DNA of 64,000 bases from Sinorhizobium sp. A49 (GTDB lineage Bacteria; Pseudomonadota; Alphaproteobacteria; Rhizobiales; Rhizobiaceae): the NCBI RefSeq assembly GCF_002002725.1, contig NZ_MUNW01000037.1, forward strand, positions 43,947 through 107,946, in the 5' to 3' direction. A program made the translations under genes and the position numbers. Each line of letters begins with the position of its first letter. Positions within the stretch are counted from its first letter, which is position 1. The notes beneath the pieces are model-generated. The model was not told the origin of the DNA. It did no database searches and saw nothing but the letters and a program-made list of their open reading frames with translations. Of this stretch, positions 1-8,193 are shown in pieces.

Positions 1-2
1 CC

Positions 3-374
3 TCGATCGGCCGCCCGCTGCCGGGCCGGGCGAACATCGTCATCAGCCGCAGCGCCGATTATTTCGCCGAGGGCGCGATCGTCGTGCATTCGCTGCAAGA
101 AGCCTTGAGCGTGGCGCGGCGAGAAGCCTCGGCAGCCGGCGCGGACGAGGTCTGCGTCGTCGGTGGCGGCGAGATCTATCGTCAGGCGATCGGCGTGGCC
201 GATATCCTGCACATCACCGAGGTCCCGGCCGATATCGAAGGCGATGCTCGGTTTCCGCATATCGATCCTGCCGTTTTCGACAAGGTGTTCGAAGAGGATC
301 TGCCGCAGGGCGAGAAGGACAGCCATGCCATGCATTTCGTGACCTGGCGCCGCCGCACGCCCTCAGCTGCATAA
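3..374 (+). CDS. folA: Dihydrofolate reductase, C-terminal part (5' end outside window)
   Basis: This frame is open from the left edge to the TAA at 372-374, so only the last ~123 residues are present. It reduces dihydrofolate to tetrahydrofolate with NADPH in the cytosol. Seen: SIGRPLPGRANIVISR, which matches the DHFR block after the substrate-binding helix; VVGGGEIYRQA, the Gly-Gly NADPH-binding turn; ADILHITEV; and EGDARFP. All four are in family order. A GTG at 84 is internal and is not the start. The hflKC operon follows after about 250 bases, the usual rhizobial order. The family call is firm; the missing N-terminus cannot be judged. Confidence 0.93.
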   Translation, partial: SIGRPLPGRANIVISRSADYFAEGAIVVHSLQEALSVARREASAAGADEVCVVGGGEIYRQAIGVADILHITEVPADIEGDARFPHIDPAVFDKVFEEDLPQGEKDSHAMHFVTWRRRTPSAA

Positions 375-625
375 TTCCCAAAATCGGGATCGATTTGAGG
401 CGAAGCTAGGCCGCGAGCTTGAAGCGCTCCGGCGTCCCTGGTGCGTCATGCATGGAGCGCGGCGCCGGAATGGTCCATTCGTCAACTATTTTGAACCATT
501 TACGGTGAACTCTGGCCTATCGCGTTGAAAGCGAAGCATGTCATACCTATAACGGGTTCACATCGTGGACGTCCGTGCATTCGCGCGGCAGTTCATCGTG
601 AGCAGTATTCAAAAGAGAGGTTTTG

Positions 626-1729
626 ATGCCCTGGAGCAATCAGAATGGCGGCGGCGGCCCGTGGGGTGGCGGCGGCGGCGGAGGCAATCAGGGTCCATGG
701 GGCCAGGGGCCGAACCGCCCACGTGGCGGCGGAGGCGGCAAAGGTGGCCCGCCGGATCTGGAAGAGATCATTCGTCGTGGCCAGGACCAGCTGAAGAACG
801 TTGTTCCCGGCGGTTTCAACGGCGGCGTCTTCGCCATCGTCGGCCTGCTGATCGTCGGCTTCATCCTGATCAACTCGATCTACACCGTCCAACCGGATGA
901 ACGGGGCGTGGAAATGCGCTTCGGCAAGCCGAAGGACGAGATCTCGATGCCGGGCCTGCACTACCATTTCTGGCCGCTCGAAACCGTCGAGTTCGTCAAG
1001 ATTACCGAGCAGCAGCAGAACATCGGCGGTCGCAACAGCGGTCAGTCGAATGCCGGCCTGATGCTCACCGGCGACCAGAACATCGTCAACGTCCAGTTCT
1101 CGGTGCTCTATTCCGTCACGGACCCCAAGCACTACCTGTTCAATGTCGAAAATCCGGCTGACACGCTGCAGCAGGTTGCCGAAAGCGCCATGCGCGAAGT
1201 GGTCGGCCGTCGTCCGGCCCAGGACATTTTCCGCGATAACCGTCAGGCGATCGCCGCCGACGTGAAGAGCACGATCCAGGCGACAATGGACAGCTACGGT
1301 GCCGGCATCTCGGTCAACACCGTGGCGATCGAGGATGCGGCTCCGCCACGCGAAGTCGCCGATGCGTTCGATGAAGTGCAGCGCGCCGAGCAGGACGAAG
1401 ATCGCTTCGTCGAAGAAGCCAACCAGTATGCCAACCAGATCCTCGGCAAGGCCCGCGGTCAGGGTGCGCAGATCCGCGAAGAGGCAGCCGCCTACAAGGA
1501 TCGCATCGTCAAGGAAGCGGACGGTGAAGCCCAGCGCTTCATCTCGGTCTACGACGAATATTCCAAGGCGCCTGACGTGACCCGCAAGCGTCTCTATCTC
1601 GAAACGATGCAGGGCGTGCTCGGCAAGTCGAAGAAGGTCATCATCGACGAGAAGAACGGGCAGGGCGTCGTGCCCTATCTGCCGCTGAATGAAATCGGCC
1701 GGCCGGCACAGACGGGAGCCGCACAGTGA
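626..1729 (+). CDS. hflK: HflK, membrane SPFH subunit of the HflKC complex
   Basis: This is a 367-residue SPFH/prohibitin-family protein. With HflC it forms the HflKC assembly around the FtsH protease and modulates turnover of membrane proteins. The N-terminus is a Gly-rich cytosolic tail (about residues 8-40), followed by one transmembrane segment (about 68-88) and a periplasmic SPFH domain beginning VQPDERGVEMRFGKP. A charged, probably coiled-coil region (about 245-305) and a Pro-containing tail complete it. The ATG at 626 is preferred over the in-frame TTG at 623 because AGAGAGG lies just upstream (614-620). The stop overlaps the hflC GTG start in GTGA, so translation is probably coupled. 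Confidence 0.95.
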   Translation: MPWSNQNGGGGPWGGGGGGGNQGPWGQGPNRPRGGGGGKGGPPDLEEIIRRGQDQLKNVVPGGFNGGVFAIVGLLIVGFILINSIYTVQPDERGVEMRFGKPKDEISMPGLHYHFWPLETVEFVKITEQQQNIGGRNSGQSNAGLMLTGDQNIVNVQFSVLYSVTDPKHYLFNVENPADTLQQVAESAMREVVGRRPAQDIFRDNRQAIAADVKSTIQATMDSYGAGISVNTVAIEDAAPPREVADAFDEVQRAEQDEDRFVEEANQYANQILGKARGQGAQIREEAAAYKDRIVKEADGEAQRFISVYDEYSKAPDVTRKRLYLETMQGVLGKSKKVIIDEKNGQGVVPYLPLNEIGRPAQTGAAQ

Positions 1730-2649
1730 TCAACAATCGTATTTCAATCATCCTGATCCTGCTCGCGGTCGTCTTCGTCGGTCTCTACTCGTCGGTCTTC
1801 GTGGTCAACGAGCGCCAGCAGGCGGTCGTCGTCCGCTTCGGTCAGATCCAGGACGTCAAGACCGAACCGGGCCTCTACTTCAAGCTGCCGTTCGCCTTCA
1901 TGGATGCCGATCGCGTGCAGTATGTCGAGGACCAGGCCCTGCGCTTCGATCTCGACAACATCCGCGTCCAGGTCTCGGGCGGCAAGTTCTATGAAGTCGA
2001 CGCCTTCGTCGTCTACAAGATCGCCGACCCCCGCCGCTTCCGCGAAACCGTTTCGGGCGACCGTGACTCGGCCGAGGCACGGTTGCGCACCCGTCTCGAC
2101 GCATCGCTGCGTCGCGTCTACGGTCTGCGCGGCTTCGAGGCAGCACTCTCCGACGAGCGTGCATCGATGATGCGCGAAGTTCGTGCCGACCTCCAGGCCG
2201 ATGCCGAAACGCTCGGCCTCAGGATCGAGGACGTTCGCATCCGTCGCACGGACCTGACGCAGGAAGTCTCGCAGCAGACCTTCGACCGCATGAAGGCCGA
2301 GCGTCTGGCGGAAGCCGAACTGATTCGCGCCCGCGGTAATGAAGCCGGTCAACGTCGCCGCGCCATCGCCGACCGTCAGGTCGTCGAGATCGTCGCCGAC
2401 GCCCAGCGCGAATCGGAAATCCTGCGCGGTGAAGGCGAAGCCGCACGGACGAAGACCTTTGCCGACGCATTTGCACGCGATCCGAAGTTCTTCGAATTCT
2501 ACCGTTCGATGGCCGCCTATACGGAGTCGATCGGCAGCTCGGACACGACGCTCGTGCTGTCGCCGCATTCGGAGTTCTTCCGTTATTTCAATGACTCGGA
2601 AGGCAACCCGCCGGCTGCGACAACAACGCAACCAGCGACCGGGAACTAA
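1726..2649 (+). CDS. hflC: HflC, membrane SPFH subunit of the HflKC complex
   Basis: This 307-residue partner of HflK has an N-terminal transmembrane segment (about residues 6-22) followed by an SPFH domain starting VVNERQQAVVVRFGQI. A helical stretch rich in Glu, Arg and Ala (about 190-250) includes MKAERLAEAELIRARGNEA, as expected of HflC. The tail is short and Thr/Gln rich. It starts at a GTG that overlaps the hflK stop by four bases. The next gene, a DUF2065 membrane protein, begins seven bases after the stop, so the genes form one operon. The protein is anchored in the inner membrane with its bulk in the periplasm. Confidence 0.95.
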   Translation: MINNRISIILILLAVVFVGLYSSVFVVNERQQAVVVRFGQIQDVKTEPGLYFKLPFAFMDADRVQYVEDQALRFDLDNIRVQVSGGKFYEVDAFVVYKIADPRRFRETVSGDRDSAEARLRTRLDASLRRVYGLRGFEAALSDERASMMREVRADLQADAETLGLRIEDVRIRRTDLTQEVSQQTFDRMKAERLAEAELIRARGNEAGQRRRAIADRQVVEIVADAQRESEILRGEGEAARTKTFADAFARDPKFFEFYRSMAAYTESIGSSDTTLVLSPHSEFFRYFNDSEGNPPAATTTQPATGN

Positions 2650-2656
2650 GCGGACT

Positions 2657-2842
2657 ATGTCCGACTTTCTGACCGGGATCGCTTTTTTCCTGATCATCGA
2701 GGGGCTGGTGTACGCACTGGCCCCTTTGGTTTTAGTGGAATTGGCGAAGCGTTTGCCGTATGTCCCGGAGCATCAGCTTCGACTGGCCGGGGTATTTTCC
2801 GTTGCCGCCGGTGTCGGACTTGTCTGGTTGCTTCGAGGATAA
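2657..2842 (+). CDS. DUF2065 (YjeT-like) small inner-membrane protein
   Basis: This 61-residue protein has two predicted membrane helices, FLTGIAFFLIIEGLVYALAP (about residues 4-23) and LAGVFSVAAGVGLVWLL (about 43-59), joined by a short loop with the LPYVPEHQLRL stretch. DUF2065 proteins sit downstream of hflC in many proteobacteria, and that context and length decide the call. The molecular role is unknown. It starts seven bases after hflC and ends six bases before the next gene, so it belongs to the hflKC transcript. Confidence 0.85.
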   Translation: MSDFLTGIAFFLIIEGLVYALAPLVLVELAKRLPYVPEHQLRLAGVFSVAAGVGLVWLLRG

Positions 2843-2848
2843 TGCGAA

Positions 2849-3235
2849 ATGCCACATAAACTGCTGATCCGGCTGGTCGACGCCGAATATGCGATCACCC
2901 GTCTCAATGTCGGTTCCCAGATGCCGGAATGGCTGCCGGGGCCGGGTTTCTGGACCGTGTCCAGCTCGCGAGAGGAAATGACCCTCGTCTGCCGCGCCGC
3001 GCGCGTTCCTTCCAGCACCCAGAGTTCGCTCGGCTGGCGCTGCTTCCGCATCGAACAGCATTTCAGCGTTGACGTGCCGGGCGTGCTTTCTTCCGTGCTC
3101 AGGCCGCTTTCGGCCGCAGGCATCGGCGTCTTTGCCAATTCGACCTTCAGCACCGATTACATCTTCGTGCCCGGTTCCGATCTCGACAAGGCGGTGCAGG
3201 CGCTGAAAGAACATGGGCACGAGATCACCATCTGA
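2849..3235 (+). CDS. ACT-domain-like small cytosolic protein
   Basis: This 128-residue protein has no signal or membrane segment. The C-terminal half, with DVPGVLSSVLRPLSAAGIGV and then FSTDYIFVPGSDLDKAVQAL, has the spacing of an ACT (CASTOR-type) ligand-binding domain. The N-terminal half has a second, weaker repeat containing WTVSSSREEMTLVC. Such proteins are usually annotated as ACT domain-containing, with amino-acid sensing suspected but unproven. It follows the DUF2065 gene by six bases and is probably the last gene of the hflKC transcript. The Do protease starts about 290 bases later. Confidence 0.72.
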   Translation: MPHKLLIRLVDAEYAITRLNVGSQMPEWLPGPGFWTVSSSREEMTLVCRAARVPSSTQSSLGWRCFRIEQHFSVDVPGVLSSVLRPLSAAGIGVFANSTFSTDYIFVPGSDLDKAVQALKEHGHEITI

Positions 3236-3529
3236 TCGCCGGTCCGTATCCGCTCTTTCGGGTGGATCAGAAAATCGTGTCTGGACGCTTCTGAATTCCG
3301 CCGTATCTTCACAGGAAGATCGGGCGGAACGGGATCTCCGGATCGCGTTGCTGTCACCAGCTGCATAACGCCTGCGACCGGCATCGGTCTAAGGATTGGG
3401 TTATGCTGGAAATCAAGGTCGCTGCAGCGATCCTTGCGCCTCTTTGGACGCGTGGGGCTGCAGAGCATAGCATGACGCGCTATCCTTTGGGGTATCGCAC
3501 CGCCGAGACAATGTGAGGAGCTCCGCGAA

Positions 3530-5038
3530 TTGTCCACTCGATCGAAATCCCTCGGCGCCCTGGCGCTGGCCGCCACGCTGCTTCTGTCCAACGTGGCGAT
3601 GGCACAGACGACCGCCATTCGCCCGCCGAGCAATGGTCCCGCATCCGTCGCCGACCTCGCGGCGGGCCTGCTTGATGCGGTCGTGAACATTTCGACGTCC
3701 CAGCGCGTCAAGAACGACGACGATGCGCCGACGCCTCAGGTGCCGGAGGGCTCGCCCTATCAGGACTTCTTCGACGAGTTCTTCAAGGGGCAGGGCGACA
3801 AGGGCGGCAACCGCCAGCGCACCGTCAATTCGCTCGGCTCCGGCTTCGTCATCGATCCCGCCGGCGTGATCGTCACCAACAACCACGTGATCGAGGGCGC
3901 AGACGATATCGAGGTTATCTTCGCCAATGGCAGCAAGCTGAAGGCCAAGCTCGTCGGCAAGGATACCAAGACGGACCTTGCGGTGCTCAAGGTCGAGCCG
4001 AAAGCGCCGCTCAAGGCGGTACCCTTCGGCGATTCCCGCAAAATGCGCATCGGCGACTGGGTCATGGCCATCGGCAATCCGTTCGGCTTTGGCGGCTCTG
4101 TCTCCGTCGGCATCATCTCGGCGCGCGGCCGCAACATCAATGCCGGCCCCTACGACAACTTCATCCAGACGGACGCCGCCATCAACCGCGGCAATTCCGG
4201 CGGTCCACTGTTCAACATGCAGGGCGAGGTCATCGGCATCAACACGGCGATCATTTCGCCGTCGGGCGGATCGATCGGCATCGGCTTCTCGGTGCCGACC
4301 GAACTTGCCGCCAACGTGGTCCTGCAGCTCAAAGATTTCGGCGAGACGCGGCGCGGCTGGCTTGGCGTGCGCATCCAGCCGGTGACGGACGATATCGCCG
4401 AAAGCCTGAAGTTGGCCGCGCCGCGCGGCGCGCTGGTCTCGGGCATTATCGAGGGCGGGCCGATCACCAAGGGTGAGATCAAGGCCGGAGACGTCATCAT
4501 CAAGTTCGACGGCAAGGATGTTGCCGAGATGCGCGACCTGCAGCGGGCAGTCGCCGAGAGCGGCGTCGGCAAGGCTGTCGACGTGGTGATCATCCGGGGC
4601 GGCAAGGAGCAGACGGTCAAGGTCACGCTCGGACGGCTGGAGGATGGCGAAGACATTGCCAGTGCCTCGGCAACCACGAGCGATGAAGGCGGTGAGGACA
4701 AGAAGACGGATCAGCCGCCAGCCGCCGAGATGCCTGCCTCGGACACGGTACTCGGCATGAAGCTGACGGCGCTCAATGCCGAAAGCCGGAAAAAGTTCGG
4801 CATCGCCGACGATGTCGAAGGCGTTGTCATCGCCGAGGTGCAGGCAGGGTCGGCTGCGGCCGAGCGCCGGGTAGAGCCGGGCGACGTCATCGTCGAGGTT
4901 GGTCAGGAGGCGATGGATACGCCTGACGACGTCTCCGACCGCGTCGAGGAGCTGAAGTCTGACGGCCGGCGCAACGCGCTGCTGATGCTTTCCAACAAGA
5001 CCGGCGAGCTGCGCTTCGTCACCGTGCGTATGGAATAG
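3530..5038 (+). CDS. degP: Do/HtrA family periplasmic serine endoprotease
   Basis: This 502-residue envelope protease/chaperone degrades or refolds misfolded periplasmic proteins. It has a signal peptide (residues 1-26, ending VAMAQ). The trypsin-like domain carries the full triad: His119 in TNNHVIEG, Asp149 in TKTDLAVLKV and Ser223 in NRGNSGGPLF. Two PDZ domains follow (about 270-360 and 405-495). A low-complexity acidic linker (about 375-400) separates the PDZ domains. The TTG start is supported by GAGGAG at 3515-3520. Rhizobia carry several Do paralogues, so the name degP marks the family rather than strict orthology. Its position next to HflKC puts envelope quality-control genes together. 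Confidence 0.93.
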   Translation: MSTRSKSLGALALAATLLLSNVAMAQTTAIRPPSNGPASVADLAAGLLDAVVNISTSQRVKNDDDAPTPQVPEGSPYQDFFDEFFKGQGDKGGNRQRTVNSLGSGFVIDPAGVIVTNNHVIEGADDIEVIFANGSKLKAKLVGKDTKTDLAVLKVEPKAPLKAVPFGDSRKMRIGDWVMAIGNPFGFGGSVSVGIISARGRNINAGPYDNFIQTDAAINRGNSGGPLFNMQGEVIGINTAIISPSGGSIGIGFSVPTELAANVVLQLKDFGETRRGWLGVRIQPVTDDIAESLKLAAPRGALVSGIIEGGPITKGEIKAGDVIIKFDGKDVAEMRDLQRAVAESGVGKAVDVVIIRGGKEQTVKVTLGRLEDGEDIASASATTSDEGGEDKKTDQPPAAEMPASDTVLGMKLTALNAESRKKFGIADDVEGVVIAEVQAGSAAAERRVEPGDVIVEVGQEAMDTPDDVSDRVEELKSDGRRNALLMLSNKTGELRFVTVRME

Positions 5039-5410
5039 GACGGCGCGGCGCGATGGTGTTTTCCTGAATCCTTTCAGGCCTATCACGCCGCTCTCTCACA
5101 GTCCGATTCCGACGCCTGAGACTTTGATTCAAGGCGGCCCGTTTCTTTGATCGCCATGGATTGAGAGCGATGGCCCGGCAGGTCACTTCGCGCATTGGAG
5201 CGCGCCACGGCGGGTTTTGACTGCCGACAGATCTGCGCGGGCTTGGCGCATGCGCCATTGCTTTGGCGAGTGACCGTGAACGGTGCGAAGCGGTTCTGCC
5301 GAAAATAACGTTGAGATGAGCCGTGCCGCTATTCCGCCTCAGGCGGGAACGCACGCCAACGATGGCACCAACCCATCCTGCGGCTAATATTCTGTGGCCG
5401 GCCAACTCGA
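5039..5410. other. Intergenic stretch without a recognised gene
   Basis: These 372 bases follow the Do protease. I see no convincing coding frame, terminator or repeat. A 191-codon frame on the minus strand (5019-5594) has Arg-rich, low-complexity composition and no recognisable motif, so it is not called. Confidence 0.5.
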
Positions 5411-5539
5411 TCATTCTGTGCAACAGCGCAAGCCAGCACCCTCCATCTCTCCCGTCCGGGTGTGGTGCGTTTGGCGCATTGGCGGCTGGAAGGTCATCAG
5501 GCGCAGCGCGTCGATCAAGGTCTCGAGGATGGCATGCAT
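5411..5539 (-). CDS. Candidate 42-residue small protein divergent from a LysR gene
   Basis: This is a short minus-strand frame starting MHAILETLIDALRLMTFQPP and ending at TGA (5411-5413). The ATG at 5537-5539 has a near-perfect Shine-Dalgarno (AGGAGG, seven bases upstream), which is the main reason for calling it. The first twenty residues form a plausible helix with ordinary codon use. The C-terminal half (Thr/His/Arg/Cys mix) looks less protein-like, so it may be a truncated or decayed remnant of a longer protein. It lies 94 bases from, and divergent to, the LysR regulator, which could control it. Function is unknown. Confidence 0.42.
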   Translation of the reverse strand: MHAILETLIDALRLMTFQPPMRQTHHTRTGEMEGAGLRCCTE

Positions 5540-5633
5540 GGCCGGATCCTCCTTTCTGTTTCCGCATTTCAACGCACTTGTCGCAAGGGCTCAAACGAGT
5601 TTACAGTCGCCTTCGGATGACTTGAGGTTATGC

Positions 5634-6536
5634 ATGAAGCGCGGCCGTTTACCCCTGACAGCGTTGCGGAGTTTCGAGGCGGCGGGCCGGCTCGAAAGCT
5701 TCACCCTGGCCGCGGGCGAGCTGTTCGTCTCGCAGGCGGCGATCAGCCGGCAGATCCGCGAGCTGGAAGACCTCGTCGGTCGGCCGCTGTTCGAGCGGCG
5801 GCATCGTGGCGTCCGCCTGACCGCAGAGGGGCGGTCGCTGCTGTCTGTACTGACGTCGGCCTTCGATATGGTGGGAGACAGCCTGGCGGCGCTGTCGGGG
5901 CGCAAGCTTGCGAGCACGCTTAAGGTCAGCTCGGAGCCGTGTTTTGCCGGCTGTTGGCTGGTGCCGCATCTGGCAGAGTTCCAGAACACGCATCCCGATG
6001 TGGATCTGCTGATCGATGCCGACCCGCGATTGGTGGAGTTTCGCAGCGGCGAAGCCGATATCGCCATCCGCCATAGTCTGACGCTTTCCTCCTGGCCGCG
6101 CGTCGAGGCACGCCGACTTGCTGATGTCGAGATGATTCCGGTGATTTCACCGGAGCTGGCTCGTTCCGGTCGGCCAATTTCGACACCGATCGATCTCATG
6201 CAGCATGCGTTGCTGCACGAAGACAACCGGGAGGCATGGCAACAATGGTTTGCCGCGGCCGGGGCCGGGCCGGTTCGCATCGAGCGCGGCGCGATCTTCA
6301 ATGATGGCGCGATGGTGCTGCAGGCGACGCTGCGCGGCAACGGCGTCGGACTGATCGACCGCGACCATGTGCGCGACGAACTCAAGACCGGACGCCTGCT
6401 GCAACCGTTCGACAATTCGGTGCCCTACGGTGCCTTCTTTCTGGTGGCGCGGCGGTTTGATGCGCTGTCGGAGGCAGCGCAGGCGTTCGCCGCTTGGGTC
6501 GAGAAGAATTATCCGGGGGCAGGGCGCGGGAACTGA
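5634..6536 (+). CDS. LysR-family transcriptional regulator, GcvA-like
   Basis: This regulator has 300 residues. The N-terminal winged helix-turn-helix reads PLTALRSFEAAGRLESFTLA, then LFVSQAAISRQIRELED and LFERRHRGVRLTAEG, the standard LysR layout. The LNALRAFEAAARH-like opening and the C-terminal binding domain (IDADPRLVEFRSGEADIAIRH) match the GcvA subgroup. The ATG at 5634 has TTGAGG six bases upstream. A longer in-frame extension back to 5394 has no ribosome site and is rejected. No obvious target operon lies downstream. The divergent small frame at 5411-5539 is the only neighbour it could control by the usual LysR logic. Confidence 0.88.
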   Translation: MKRGRLPLTALRSFEAAGRLESFTLAAGELFVSQAAISRQIRELEDLVGRPLFERRHRGVRLTAEGRSLLSVLTSAFDMVGDSLAALSGRKLASTLKVSSEPCFAGCWLVPHLAEFQNTHPDVDLLIDADPRLVEFRSGEADIAIRHSLTLSSWPRVEARRLADVEMIPVISPELARSGRPISTPIDLMQHALLHEDNREAWQQWFAAAGAGPVRIERGAIFNDGAMVLQATLRGNGVGLIDRDHVRDELKTGRLLQPFDNSVPYGAFFLVARRFDALSEAAQAFAAWVEKNYPGAGRGN

Positions 6537-6584
6537 AGACGTGTCGCTGGGTCCGCTCCATGGCGGGCGCTTCGGCTTGACGCT

Positions 6585-6654
6585 GCCCCTCATCCGGCTG
6601 CCGCCACCTTCTCCCCGCCTGCGGGGAGAGATGTCCGGCAGGACAGTGAGGGGC
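6585..6654. repeat. RIME1-type rhizobial intergenic palindrome (short copy)
   Basis: This starts with GCCCCTCATCCGGCTGCC and ends with a GTGAGGGGC complement, around an inner CTCCCCGCCTGCGGGGAG hairpin. It sits between the LysR gene and the convergent acetyltransferase. Three longer copies of the same family lie at 25378, 37002 and 51002. Confidence 0.75.
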
Positions 6655-6733
6655 AAGCGACGAATAACGAGCGGGAGGCGGTTGAACGACAAGGGCGTGC
6701 GGCAAGCCGCAGCTTACGGACGCCGCTACGCGA

Positions 6734-7309
6734 TCACGCCCCGGCCTTTGCCCGCTGCGCCTGCCAGTCCGCCCGTGTCATCGCATAAAGCACGTGGCGA
6801 ACGAGCTGTGGTTTGTCGGCGGGGATGCGCGGGTGGTTGAAATCGCGGGTGGGATCGCGGTGCATGCCGAGGCGTGTCATCACCGCCGTCGAGCGGGTGT
6901 TCTCGGGAATGGCAAACGAGACGATTTCGCGCAGGCCCTTCTCCTCGAACCCGTGACGCAAAAGGTCGAGCGCCGCCTCGGTGATGTAACCCTTGCCCCA
7001 GAAGGGGACGGCAAGCCGCCAGCCGATCTCGACGGTGCCTTTCGGCAGGTAGGGGGCGAGGTCGGTATAGGCGAGGCCGCAGAAGCCGATCGGCCGGTCG
7101 TCGGGCTTCAGCGCGATTGCGAAGAAGCCGAGCCCGGTCTCCGTGATGCCACGGCCGACGCGGTCGAACAGCGCGTCGGATTCTTCCCGGCTGCGGCGAT
7201 GGGGAAAGAACTCCATCACCTTGGGATCGTTGTTGATCTCGAAGAAGAGATCGCGGTCGCTTTCCTTCCAGGCGCGGATGCGCAGCCGTTCGGTCTCCGA
7301 GATGATCAT
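6734..7309 (-). CDS. GNAT-family N-acetyltransferase, RimJ/RimL type
   Basis: This 191-residue cytosolic acetyltransferase is expected to use acetyl-CoA. It opens ISETERLRIRAWKESD, the RimJ/RimL N-terminal strand, and has the EIGWRLAVPFWGKGYITEAA block, where the W-G-K-G-Y-I-T-E-A motif A loop binds the CoA pyrophosphate. FAIPENTRSTAVMTRLGM (N-x-x-S-x-x-V-x-x-K/R-x-G-M) is motif B. The substrate cannot be told: these proteins modify protein N-termini or small molecules. Its ATG overlaps the serB stop by four bases (ATGA), so it is translated from the serB transcript. Confidence 0.88.
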   Translation of the reverse strand: MIISETERLRIRAWKESDRDLFFEINNDPKVMEFFPHRRSREESDALFDRVGRGITETGLGFFAIALKPDDRPIGFCGLAYTDLAPYLPKGTVEIGWRLAVPFWGKGYITEAALDLLRHGFEEKGLREIVSFAIPENTRSTAVMTRLGMHRDPTRDFNHPRIPADKPQLVRHVLYAMTRADWQAQRAKAGA

Positions 7310-8193
7310 CGCACGAAGTCGGTCTTGCGATAGCCCTGAAGATAGAGAAGGGCCGTGAGGTCGCCATGGTCGATGCGCACCTTCGCCTGTTCGGCGACCA
7401 CGGGCTTGGCGTGCAGCGCGACGCCGGTGCCGGCGAGCTGCAGCATGCCGAGATCATTGGCGCCGTCACCGACGGCAAGCGCTTCGTCGGTGGAGATGCC
7501 GAGGCGACCGGCGATTTCGAGCAGGGCGTCGACCTTGGCCTGCTTGCCGAGGATCGGTTCGGCGACCTCGCCGGTCAGCGTGCCATCCTTCTCGATCAGC
7601 GTGTTGGCGCGGTTTTCCTGGAAGCCGAGCATGTCGGCGACCGGCCCGGTAAAGACGGTGAAGCCGCCGGAAACGAGGGCGGTGTAGTAGCCCTTCGCCT
7701 TCATGGTGGCGATCAGCTCGGGGCCTCCAGGCGTCAGGGTGATGCGCCGGGCGATGACATCACCGACGACGCTCGAAGGCAGGCCCTTTAGCAGCGCGAC
7801 GCGCTCGATCAGCGCCGGCTCGAAGGCGATCTCGCCGTTCATGGCGCGAGCGGTGATCGCGGCGACCTTGTCCTTGAGGCCGACTTCGGCGGCAAGTTCG
7901 TCGATGCATTCCTGGCCGATCATGGTCGAATCCATGTCGGCGATCAGAAGCTTCTTGCGTCTGGTGTCGGCGTCCTGGACGGCGACGTCGACGGCCACGC
8001 CGTTGAGCGCACCGCGCAGCGCGGCCTCGGCGGCGAAGGGGTCTGTGCCGTCCCTGAGCGCGAGGTCGCAGGCGATGCCGTCGGCGAGCCAATAGAGGCC
8101 GGATGCCTTGACGGCGTCAGCGGCGGCTTCCGCGAGCGCTGGCGTCAGAACAGGATTTGACGGATTGGCGATAAGCGTGGCAACGAGAGCCAT
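7306..8193 (-). CDS. serB: Phosphoserine phosphatase SerB
   Basis: This HAD-superfamily enzyme removes phosphate from phosphoserine, the last step of serine synthesis. It has 295 residues with the catalytic DxD at Asp86/Asp88 (LIADMDSTMIGQECIDE), motif II Ser in ALVSGGFTVF, and GDGANDLGML as motif IV. The N-terminal ~80 residues are the divergent extension of alphaproteobacterial SerB. The start is set at MALVATLIANP (8193); in-frame codons upstream to 8319 run through miaA antisense and are rejected. The ATG shares the palindrome CATG (8191-8194) with the divergent miaA ATG. The acetyltransferase gene overlaps its stop. Confidence 0.94.
   Translation of the reverse strand: MALVATLIANPSNPVLTPALAEAAADAVKASGLYWLADGIACDLALRDGTDPFAAEAALRGALNGVAVDVAVQDADTRRKKLLIADMDSTMIGQECIDELAAEVGLKDKVAAITARAMNGEIAFEPALIERVALLKGLPSSVVGDVIARRITLTPGGPELIATMKAKGYYTALVSGGFTVFTGPVADMLGFQENRANTLIEKDGTLTGEVAEPILGKQAKVDALLEIAGRLGISTDEALAVGDGANDLGMLQLAGTGVALHAKPVVAEQAKVRIDHGDLTALLYLQGYRKTDFVR

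Noticed and set aside
3413..5086. 557-codon minus-strand frame opposite the Do protease
   Set aside because: It is the antisense shadow of a GC-rich gene: no motif, His/Arg/Asp-rich composition and no ribosome site, while the plus strand has a full protease with catalytic triad.
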